Shown piece after piece: positions 11,611 through 23,000 of a DNA stretch of 64,000 nucleotides. The stretch comes from Liolophura sinensis (Eukaryota; Mollusca; Polyplacophora; Chitonida; Chitonidae): assembly GCF_032854445.1 (NCBI RefSeq), contig NC_088305.1:23779400-23843399 (forward strand), given 5' to 3'. The notes under the pieces are model-generated. The model was not told the origin of the DNA. It worked only from the letters and a program-made list of their open reading frames with translations, and did not search any database. Position 1 is the stretch's first letter; each line of letters opens with the position of its first letter. A program made the position numbers and the translations under genes.

Positions 11611-12419
11611 CCTTGGACATGCTTAAACTAAGTATATTCTGACTTAAAACATCGAGAAATAGTAAAACGATATCTGGACACGTTCAGGCGTTTGAACCAT
11701 CAGCGGAGATCGTGGATGTAAACAAATCACGTTTGCATGTGGATCTTCACTCTGGCATCAAGAACAGTCAACGGACATAATATTTTAACTGCTGACCTAT
11801 CGAATTCCTACAGTTTACTATACCTTTTGTGCAAAATATATGCACCATGGAACAGTTTTCCTGAGGGACTGAGCTAATATTTTCATCTTGTCACTCTCAC
11901 GTCGTAAACACCCATGCTGACGAAACTGACAACTGTCGTAAAATTCAAGCCTCTTTACTGCATATAGTTGGAGAGAAATTAACCATCTGTCGCCTTAAAA
12001 TAAACTTTGTAAAATGAACATCGGGGAGCAGTTATCTGGGAAATATTTAGAAGGATGGTTGAATATAGGACGTTTATTTTCTTAGCAGAAAATAATACAT
12101 GCATCACTGGGATTTAGCCCTTATTGTCAGAGAAGAGTTACTGTCTTAGCAGACGACAACATACGAGCGATTATCTTCATGGATAGACGAATCAGATGTG
12201 AGTTATTTTAGTGTCACCCATTCAAATCTCTCTCTGTTCGATTCAGAAGGTATCAAAGGAGCTGACGACATTCGTTATGGTAGATGGTGGCGGTAAAGCG
12301 CAAACCGGTCCAAAACTCCGACACCCTACAAGAGGTAAAAATCCAATATGTCTCTGCCTAGAGACCTATTGAGGCCTAGCAGTCTTTGGACTGAGAATTC
12401 CTCGCTCACTGGAAACGGA
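11611..12419. other. Intergenic DNA, nothing recognised
   Basis: No coding exon, RNA gene or clear repeat is seen on either strand. Confidence 0.4.
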
Positions 12420-12850
12420 TGACCATTTAATATGGCGTTTAGCTAAAGTTTAGTTTTTAGGAAACATTTTGGGAGCATCCATATTTACTTTGGAGATTTA
12501 TTCCACTGTGAATTCAGAACTTGTGGCTAGTCTGAGAACAAATCATTCAGATAGTGATGACCATACTCAGTTTGGTGTTTCGCTAAACTAGTCCTGGGGA
12601 TCATGCAGTTTCTGAAGAACATTGTGGGGACCATCCAGTGTATGGACAATGCTTCCACTGTGAATTCAAAACGAGATCGTTGCTAGCCTGAGGACTTTCA
12701 AATCATTTGTGTTTAGTGATCATTCAGTTTGGAGTTTGGTAAGCTTGTTTTAGGGACCATTCAGTGTTTGGGGACCGAGCAGTTTCTGCACAGTAACTTC
12801 GTTGTAAATTCAATGCCGATCTGTGAGGCTAGACTCTGTGTACAAGAGAC
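12420..12850. repeat. Degenerate triplicated repeat, about 150-bp period
   Basis: Three diverged copies share 'ccactgtgaattca' or a variant at about 12502, 12654 and 12805. They also share 'gaccat.cagt.t', 'gcagtttctg' and a 'gctag.ctgag' block. The copies differ at many positions, so this is an old tandem duplication. Confidence 0.6.
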
Positions 12851-13464
12851 AATCCTCAGTTTGGCATTGGATTCTGATCACTGGCCACGACAACTTCATA
12901 AGGGACTTGAGACTACGAACTAAACACAGTAGGATTTACAGAACTGAAGTTTTGCTCATAACGCATAAACTAAAATTATTGAGAGCTTTTAATGTATCAT
13001 CTAAACTAGGGATCCATAGTAATGCATGTATGTTGAACATTGGGCTTTTGTTTCATATGAAAATAAATTCTCCATTCAAGATTTCAGTTGAAATATTCTG
13101 TATGTACCTTGCTTTTTTATAGTTTAATACCCAGAGGATATAATACACATATAGCGGCGTCTCCAGCTACCGGAGGATCTTGAACAATCCATGAGTGTAA
13201 TCATACCACTAACAAATGGACAAGATCATAACAGGATTAAAAGATTGCCTTTAGTATTTCTGAAATGTAGTTTCTAGTAGATTGTTCGCGTATAGAGATC
13301 CATTAGAGTTTCTCTAAGCACGACTGCTATACAGTAGCGGTTGAAGACTCCTGGTTTCCCATATATATGAATTATAGAAAAATCCGCTACAAAATGTTAC
13401 ACATCATGCCTACAGTTTTTTATAATAAGGAATTTTTCCAGCAGCTAAGCAATTCCATTGCTTC
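12851..13464. other. Intergenic DNA, nothing recognised
   Basis: A 99-codon open frame at 12823-13122 overlaps the preceding degenerate repeat and lacks motifs. No gene is supported. Confidence 0.4.
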
Positions 13465-14580
13465 CCATGTGACGTCCAAATACTCGGTAAGCACCATCAT
13501 CATTATCTTCCGTGTAACGCCGTAATATTCGGTAAACATCATCTTCACTATTCCCTGTGGGACCCCTCAATATTCGGTAAGCATCATCACCATTATCTCC
13601 CGTGTGACGCCGCAATAATCGGTAAGCATCATCATCATTTTTCTCCCGTGTGACGCCGCAATACTCGGTAAGCATCATCATCATTTTTCTCTCGTGTGAC
13701 GCCGCAATACTCGGTAAGCATCATCACCATTATCTCCCGTGTGACGCCGCAATATTCGGTAAGCATCATCATCATTTTTCTCTAGTGTGACGCCGCAATA
13801 CTCGGTAATCATCATCATCATTTTTCTTTCGTGTGACGCCGCAATACTCGGTAAGCATCATCACCATTATCTCCCGTGTGACGCCGCAATACTTGGTAAG
13901 CATCATCATCATTTTTCTCTCGTGTGACGCCGCAATACTCGGTAAGCATCATCATCATTTTTCTCTCGTGTGACGCCGCAATATTCTGTAAGCATCATCA
14001 TCATTTTTCTCTCGTGTGACGCCGCAATACTCGGTAAGCGTCATCATCATTTTTCTCCCGTGTGACGCCGCAATACTCGGTAAGCATCATCATCATTTTT
14101 CTCTCGTGTGACGCCGCAATACTCGGTAAGCATCACCATCATTTTTCTCCCGTGTGACGCCGCAATATTCTGTAACCATCATCCCCATTATCTCCCGTGT
14201 GACGCCGCAATATTCGGTAAGCATCATTATCATTTTTCTCTTGTGTGACGCCGCAATACTCGGTAAGCATCATCATCATATTTCTCCCGTGTGGCCCCGA
14301 ATATTCAATATTTGGTAAGCAACATCAGATGTATACCCTGGGAATTTATAGCATGGGACGTAGCAATATTCAGTAATCGTAATGAGCAGTATCCCCTGAA
14401 TGACGTCGCAATATTCGGTAAACATCGTCAGCATTATCCCCTGTGTGACACCGCAATACTGGATAAGCACCGCTATTATCTCCCGTGTGATCTTCATCGT
14501 CATCCTCCTGCGTGACACAGGCAACTAGGTAAACATCTAGTAAACGTCTAACGCCGCATTACTCGGTCAGCACCATCAGC
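13465..14580. repeat. Tandem array, 45-46-bp unit, about 24 copies
   Basis: The unit contains 'gtgtgacgccgcaatactcg', then 'gtaagcatcatcatc' and 'atttttctc'. Start points at 13648, 13694, 13739 and 13785 give periods of 46, 45 and 46. Central copies are nearly identical and the edge copies, above all after 14280, are diverged, as expected when homogenisation is strongest inside an array. The CATCATCAT core adds length variation within units. Weak frames seen on both strands are repeat translations. Confidence 0.9.
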
Positions 14581-14800
14581 ATTGTCTTCCTCACCTCCGC
14601 TGTGTAGTCTGTTACTGGAGAACCTAAGTACTAGGTGGCTACGTGTAATGTGATGATCGAATTGCGGCAATGGGGCGTATCTGGTACGTATCCAGTTTGA
14701 CAAGAAAAGTTCTTACAAATATCACCATAAATTTATTGGACTGCTCACAATATGACTAAAACAATGTTATTAGGAGCACTATTTAAGTAGCCTTACCAAA

Positions 14801-15022
14801 TGAGTGAGTGCTTGGAGTTTAACGTCGTATTAAAGAATTCTTCTGTCATATGTCGACGAAGGAGTCCTTAGAATGCATATAATGTGCCTCCTTGTTGCAG
14901 GACGGATTTCCACCTCTCTTTTATCTAGTGCTGCTTCACTGAGACGACTTACCGCAGGCAAGTAAGTCGCCCCACCAAAGCCATCATACTGATATGCGTC
15001 AACCAGTCGTTGCACTTCCTAC
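14801..15022 (-). repeat. SINE-B, 3' part (minus strand)
   Basis: On the minus strand this matches the SINE-B copies at 22815 and 23293: 'ctggttgac.cgtatcagta', the 'gaagcagcactagataaaag' block, 'cctgcaacaaggaggcacat' and the 'acgttaaa..caagcactcac' end. The tRNA-like head is missing. Confidence 0.88.
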
Positions 15023-17025
15023 CAAATGAATTTACCGGCATCTTCCATTATGACGTAGACAGGGTGTTCTGTCTCAGACAGTGAAAGGTTGCTTCATTTC
15101 AGGAGATAGCAGGTCTACAAAAGATCTGACACATGGAACCAAGTGTTCGTCAGGATGTGACGTCAGACTACTGTCTGTACAGTTGACTATTTTTCATGAA
15201 TCCACACTTAGGAATTACTGGTCTGAGTGGTGTGAGATGACGGCTTGTTCCACGTGAGTGCGTTTTTGTTCCACGTGAGTGCGTCTTTGTTTGGTGTATG
15301 GTAAAGCGAAGCCATGAACACAACTCTCTACAACATTCCAATATCCCACTGAGCAATCCGGGAAGGCCATAAAACCTGTTAATTTTACACGACTTTAAAC
15401 GTTTGTTGTAACTTTATCGACTGCGGGCATTCACGACAGTACTATGTGTATCTTGCTGGCAATAAAATCAGCCGACAATGAGATAGGCTCCACCGACAGA
15501 TTTGGCTCGGGAAATTCGCGTTGCCCTATACCAATGATTTCATCTCGGCACGAACATGACAGGCCTAGCGGAATAACAGTTAGGTGAAGTGTTCCAAGAT
15601 GGCAGACCTCCTGATTATACAAGTGAATTTTTGCTCATATTTAAATTTCTTGATGATAATTTTAAATATTTTTTATTAATATTTAATGTATAAGGCCTCT
15701 GATCCATGTGGAAGAAAAAGGAAACAGGGTCAGTCATTCTTCAAAGGAATCATTCATGCTATATAGTACCCCGGTAGTTTCTGCTGCATGCATGCAATGA
15801 TTGTCGGGCTACATGCCTGTCATCTCATCATTCCACAGCACTTGTCTTCGTCTCTCGCCAAACACAGATGTGCAAGATGTGAATGAACATGCATGTAGGC
15901 CTAGATCCCTATGTATCTGTAAACTCAGCACTCTGTCGCGGACTTATCTAAGGGTGCTGGCTTATCTAACGTCACACATGCAACAGAGGCGCATTCTAAA
16001 AACGAGTATAATGTAGACCACAAATCTATAAATAAAAAGTGTATTATTGAGGTAAATACTCAATCAAATGACGCATTTTTGTTGATGCTGGGAGTAAAAA
16101 AAAAAGAAAAAAAAAAGAAAGAAAAGAAAAAAAAATAGTAATAATCTGTTAATTATAAGAGAATGTCTGTTGTCTGAGTGATGCTAGAATGTATTCTGTT
16201 ATTATAACATAATATTCTCTCATATTATACATCGTGTTAGTGTAACAGAATGTTTATGTTGAATTAATAGAATATGTATAGAATACCGCACAACAACAAC
16301 AGCATAATTTCCCCTGGTGATTGTCCAATATACATCATAAATCTGGAGCTGAAGGAAAGCCAAATGACAGAGACATCGATCTCATGCACGCTGTAAACCA
16401 CTTTCCCGGCTTGGTTGGAACGACGCTAATTCAAGCCGAGGTTTTGAAACAGTCAAATCTCTGACTTATCTCGGGCAAAACGTTGAAAATTCGACATATT
16501 AAACCCGAAATGGGAAAGGTAGAAATTTTAACCTTCAGTATACATAATGATGTCCTCCAAAATTTTGTTTTCTTTAATGTGATGCCTATATAATTAGGTA
16601 TTTTTGGGAACATGTATGGCGCGGATTTTAAGTTTTTAAAAAACAAAAGAACAGATTATGGTCGTATTTTTATTAGCGAGCTTGTTTTTGAGAAATTTGA
16701 CTTTGGATGTTGATTTAACGGTTAATTGATACACTGAATTGTGAGCGAAGTGGCCATGCTAAGCCATCTTTGTTTTATAAAAAAATTAAAAGTCGAAGCT
16801 AGTGCACAGGTATTGGCCATATTTGACGAGAACATTACACGTGTATATTTAGGCTTGAATAGCATGCTTGAGGTCGAAATGCGACGAACACTGCATAAAT
16901 GCACGCGAACTAGAGCGGCAGTGAACACACGTACTACTGCATGGCCGTGCCACTAAAGGGAGATAAGCACGTGCAAAGTTGTAGCTCTCTAAAATTGGAG
17001 GTGAAATAGTACTATTGCGGTGAAA
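15023..17025. other. Intergenic DNA upstream of the SARNP gene
   Basis: No exon is recognised. An A-rich simple repeat lies at 16088-16137. Immediately before the SARNP start, a CACGTG E-box (16969-16974) is the only obvious promoter-like motif; no TATA box is seen, as is common for housekeeping genes. Confidence 0.4.
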
Positions 17026-17070
17026 ATGGCTGAATCTACGTTGAGTGTTGCTGACTTGTCTTCGTTGAAG
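17026..17070 (+). CDS. SARNP: SARNP exon 1
   Basis: 45 nt, starting at ATGGCT (A at -3) and ending AAG|GTTTGT in phase 0. It encodes the N-terminus up to LSSLK, the beginning of SAP helix 1. Confidence 0.8.
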
Positions 17071-20000
17071 GTTTGTTCTGGGTTTAAACTTTGATTGTAG
17101 GCATGAATACTATCTTTATGGATCACCACGTTTGAAAATTCCAGCTGCTGTCGTGTTTAGATGCGTGTACAAAGCAGTGATTGAGTTGTTAAAGGCTTTC
17201 GATTTCGTATACTGCAACAACAACGCCAGTGCAAGGCCACGAGTACTCCATTTGTGCATGATCCTTGGTCATTGTTTCAGGTCTCTACGTACATAAGTAA
17301 CTCTGCTCCAATCCACCTTGTACCATAACTATCCCGCACCTTTTTATATATTTTTACACATCTAAATAGCGAACATGTGTAGAGCCCTGGCCTAATGAAT
17401 TAGACCCGTGGGTCCGTTCCTAGCTCAGGATGACATCGCTCATAGGGCCTCGTTTAGTCATGGCTGGGTCCCCTTTGACCCGGTATTATGAATTGTAAAA
17501 TTTCGGAAAACTGTCGATTACTAACGAACCTCGCCCATCCAGTCACTCCTTTACAATGCTTAGGGTCCTAGGGCACTAGACTAGGTCAGGTCTATCTTCA
17601 ACAATCTCTGGTATTTACTTGCTTCAAAGTCTTCCATTTTGCAAGACACTCTGACTATGTGGAACGAAGTGGGCCTTGAAATCCAATACAAAATAGCCCA
17701 AGATTGCTCTGATGTTAGGTTTGGAAAAATTTTGTTCAGCCAAGGATTGCCCCAAACCAACGTCAGAGTGGGCTCCATTTAAAAACCTTCTGTTGTAGGT
17801 TGCTGACCTGAAGAAAGAATTAAAAGAACGTGGTCTACCATGTTCTGGAAACAAAACAGAATTGATAGAGCGATTACAGGCTCATCTTGAAGCTGATACA
17901 GAAGACCTGTCCATAGGAGACACAACCATTGGACTGAACGACACTGATCCAGGTATGAATATGGTGCATCCCATTTTATACTTGGGTTGTAATCTGCATA
18001 ACATTTGCCTCCGTTTCATTGGGAATATTGTAAATAAGTCGTAAAGTTGAATATTTGCGTTTAATGATATCTTGCCAAGATTACTATTCGTTTCAAAGTT
18101 ACATTTTCATTCTAGACTTAAATGATAAATGGAAAAATTCTGTTTTTCTTTCACAGCAGTTTCTGACACAAAGTTGGATATGAGTGAGTGACAGTTATCA
18201 TTTGGTGGAGGAAGGTGCTTTTGTAGCAAGTCTCTTAACCATTCACTTCTCTGTGCACTAGCAAATTTAAGACCACAGTACCTCATGATTGTCAATATTG
18301 GTGTCTTAACTGCATCTTCATGATATTTGTGTTACTTTCAGCAGCAAGCTCTTCTGTCTCTGGCAACCAGTAACCTGTCAATGAAAGTTCATACCTGTCA
18401 TATTGATATACTCTGTCTGTGTAACAATCATAGCCTGGCCAAGTGGATTAGCATGCTAGTTTAGCGCGATGACCCAGTAGCCTCCCACCAATTTGGCCGT
18501 TGTGAGTTCAAGTCCAGCTCGTGTTGGCTTCCTCTCTGGCTATGTGAGGGAAGGTCTAGCTGCAACCTGCAGATGGTTGTAGGTTTCCACTTTTCTCTGC
18601 CCTGGTTCCTCCCGCTATAATGCTGGCCACAGTTGTATAAGTGAAATGTTCTGGAGTACAATGTAAAAGAAATATCAAGTAAATAATTACATTATAAATT
18701 AATCATAGAAAAACTCATTATACCTAAGCTCTCTAATCCAGTATCAGTGCTGCACTGAAATAGGATCCTGACATTAAATGTGAGTACAGTATGTGTAAGT
18801 CTACATCTGTCCAGGCACCTGCCTATACAGATGTACAGGTAACTCTTGACAAGCAAGAAACCAGTGAACATTTGCATTGAACAACATAAGCACTAATTTT
18901 CTTTGGCCATTTATGGCATGCTGATAATGTCAGCATGAAGTGATTAAGATTTTAACTAACATGATTAAGAATCTTGAAAAGACATTAGTGACCCCAAAAG
19001 CCTACAGTGCTGCTCCATAATAATAATATATCTGGCATGGATATGGGTCTGGATATCCATGTAGGAAGGGTGTGATATTGGAGGAAGATGTTCATATAAT
19101 ATGCCGATCACACGGCCAAGATGGGTATATCGCATCCACTTATGATTGACGTAGGATCTGAAATCATCCACATAGGTTTTACAACATACATGTACACTTT
19201 CAATCACGCATCAACTCATTTAATTTAGAACAAAAGCTACGATGTTGGACACCAACTTCTCGAAATGAAAAAATATTCACAAAGCGAAAGGTATAGTGCC
19301 TGGTTTGGTTATTCATTCAAATATATTATTATGATAATTAGCTGGTTGCATTTTGACTGTTTCCGCAATTATTCGGCAAATGCAAAAGCAAAACCTACAA
19401 TTTGTGTATTTTATATATGTAAAATATGTACTTTAAGGTATAAATGATGTACTTCATTATAGCAGAGAACTCTGAGGAGAACTACTTCTAAATGTATCAC
19501 AGTGTTATCCTTTTTTATTGCATGTTTTGTCCTGTAAGACAAGGCAAACCTGGCAAAACGTCTTGAAAGAACAAACTTTGAAGTTTAAAAAAAGTAGTTT
19601 CAAGTTTCTTGAAGACTTGTTTGTGGATTAGTCATGTTTGTAAGGTTTGAAAACTTACACATAGATTACACTCGTGTACACATAGATTACACTCGTGTAC
19701 ACATAGATTACACTCATGCACATATAAATGACACTCATGCACACACAGATTACACTCATGCACACATATATTACACTCATGTACACATAGATTACACTCA
19801 TGCACACATAAATGTAAATCACAGTGGTCATGTTATAGTGTTATCCTCTCTTTGCACGGACGGCTATAGAAGGATGCCCTAATTTTCAACGGCCTATGTC
19901 TCCAATATGTTGAAACATTCTGTGAGAACTGTGGGGTGTAATTGTAAAAAATAATTTGCACCGTTTTACGAAGCTTGCATGTTTAATGTTTTTTAAACAG

Positions 20001-23000
20001 AAAGAAATCATTTTTAGTCTCATTTTCATTATAATTATATGCATTCCACTGAAAACATACATGTAGCTTTAGTAGTTGAAAAGGTTGAAGACTTGCAGTA
20101 AGTCATGTATGGGTTATCATGATGTCAAAATAATGTCTGGTGTCGGGTGTCTTTAGCATGACTTTTCTGTGAGGCAGCACAATACAAAGGCTTTAAGGCA
20201 TGACATATACATTAGTACAAGACCACACTGTCTTGTATTATTGTTATTATTTCAAAGAAAGAAACCTAAAGTACAAAGGTGCGTGTTCCTTTATAACAAG
20301 ATGTGGCCTAGGGTGCATTTATTCATATTACCCACAGGAAAGGTGGCATACAGCTGATTTGAATTGTGAAGCCCGCTTTCAAAAACTTAACTACCATCTG
20401 ATAAGTGAAATTTTTCTTAGCCTTGCATTGAACGCCTGTTGAATTAATAATTAAAATAAATCATGCAGTGAAGCCTGTGGTTTGTTACACATGTATAGAT
20501 TTTTGTACTAGCTGCTAAGAAACCCCCCACAATTATAGCAGAGGAGCTGGGCAGTTAATTCTCAATTACGAGAAATGAATGATATCACTATATGTTGCTT
20601 TCAAAGTAAAGTTTTGGAGAAGCGTTCCATTGATCATGAAAAAAACTGACGACACCATAGACTTTAATAGCTTCTTTATTGTCCTGTTATTTTTTTTTTC
20701 AGTCAGTATTAAAATATTAAAGGCCATTTATCTTTTACTTTCAGGTATAGATGATTCCCTACTTCATGAAGAGACCACAGATGTAAGCTTGACTTCCGTA
20801 CACCTGTAGTAGCACCCACATTGTTACAAATATAGAGATACATGAAGACCTTTATGTACTGTGACTGGAAATGTTAGATCTTCACGACATAGAAAACAAA
20901 GTGTCACAGTAAATGCCAGATTTGTACCAGTCCAAAATCCAATAGTTCCAGGTTCAGTGCCTAGCTGTCTATTTCTCAGTGTGAAAAAAATTAACTGAGG
21001 GACAAAACCAGTCGTCTGTCATCCATGGAGAGGTTCTAAAATGCAAATCTCTAGTTTGCTCTGTTCCCATTGCTGTAAAATGACCTGGAAATTGTGTCTC
21101 AAACATGCCAGTTTAGTCAGGTAGTAAATTAAAGGGAAATCCCAGGAGATTTCTGTCGATGGATTTTAATCGATGGTAAGGCCAAAAAATTGATCCGACT
21201 AACAGACATCTGGACTTTGCCTGTTGCAGATTTTGTTTTCAAAGGCCGGCTAAATGCCATCATTATAATAGATTGTTTTGGAGTAGATGTAATTTATTAT
21301 TCCATCATTATTTGTTTTCAGGTACAAAATAAAGCCGCCATCCCTGCCAGTAACACACAAACCACAAGTGTAGTCACAGAGAAACCTGTCCGGGCGAAAA
21401 TCACTATGTCTGATGAACCGTAAGTGATGCCAGGCCAATGGAGCAAGCCTTGGCCTTGTGGCTAAGATGTTTGTCTTTCAGTTGGCCTGCACTTTGATGG
21501 GGAATTTGTATTGCTCTGTCTTAACTGTTGCAGTGCCTTAAGGTATGATGAACCGTAAGTGATGCCAGGCCATTGAAGCAAACCTTGGCCTTGTGGCTAA
21601 GATGCTTGTCTTTCAGTTGGCCTGCACTTTGATGGGGAATATGTATTGCTCTGTCTTAACTGTTGCAGTGCCTTAAGGTCTGATGAACCGTAAGTGATGT
21701 CAGGCCAATGAAGCAAGCCTTGGCCTTGTGGCTAAGATGTTTGTCTTTCAGTTGGCCTGCACTTTGATGGGGAATTTGTATTGCTCTGTCTTAACTGTTG
21801 CAGTGCCTTAAGGTATGATGAACCGTAAGTGATGCCAGGCCATTGAAGCAAACTGTAGCCTTGTGGCTAAGATGCTTGTCTTTCATTTGGCCTGCACTTT
21901 GATGGGGAATTTGTATTGCTCTGTCTTAACTGTTGCAGTGCCTTAAGGTCTGATGAACCGTAAGTGATGCCAGGCCATTTAACCAAGCTGTGGCCTTGTG
22001 GCTAAGATGCTTGTCTTTCAGTTGGCCTGCACTTTGATGGGGAATTTATATTGCTCTGTCTTAACTGTTGCAGTGCCTTAAGGTCTGATGAACCGTAAGT
22101 GATGCCAGGCCATTGAAACAAGCTTTAGCTTTGTGGCTAAGATGCTTGTCTTTCATTTGGCCTGCACTTTGATGGGGAATTTGTATTGCTCTGTCTTAAC
22201 TGTTGCAGTGCCTTAAGGTCTGATGAACCGTAAGTGATGTCAGGCCATTGAACCAAGCTGTGGCCTTGTGGCTAAGATGCTTGTCTTTCAGTTGGCCTGC
22301 ACTTTGATGGGGAATTTATATTGCTCTGTCTTAACTGTTGCAGTGCCTTAAGGTCTGATGAACCGTAAGTGATGTCAGGCCATTGAAACAAGCTTTAGCT
22401 TTGTGGCTAAGATGCTTGTCTTTCAGTTGGCCTGCACTTTGATGGGGAATATGTATTGCTCCATCCTAACTGTTGCAGTGCCTTAAGGATGCCAGGCCAA
22501 TGGAGCAAACTGTGGCCTTGTGGCGAAGATGTTTGTTTTTCAGTTGGGCTTCACTTTGATGGGGAATTTGTATTGCTCCGTTCTAACGGTTGCATTGCCT
22601 TAATTCATATTCCTTTATATTTATATCATATATTCGTGAGTCTGTGGCCTAGACCCCCATTTCCTTCACCCAGAACCAACACATAGGAATAGTTGACAGG
22701 TGAAATTTTCTTGAACAAAATGTAGGCGTTACTAGATCTTCAATCAGATACCTTCATTGATAATAAAGTTATATTATGGTGTAGTTGATTTAAATTATAA
22801 GCCAACTTCAAATGACAGGGCACGATGGCTCAGTTGGTAGAGCGTCCGCTTTGGGGGTAGATCCTGGGTCGGGTCACACCAAAGACCTTAAAAGAGGAAG
22901 TAGTAGCTTACTCGCTTGGCGTTCAGCGTTAAGGGGATAGTGCAACAACTGGTTGACTCGTATCAGTATAATGGCTCGAGTGGGGCGGTTTACTTGCGTT

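Noticed and set aside
18330-18378. Alternative SARNP exon after 'actttcag' near 18341
   Set aside because: The only donor nearby would give a 28-nt exon that breaks the frame into exon 3.
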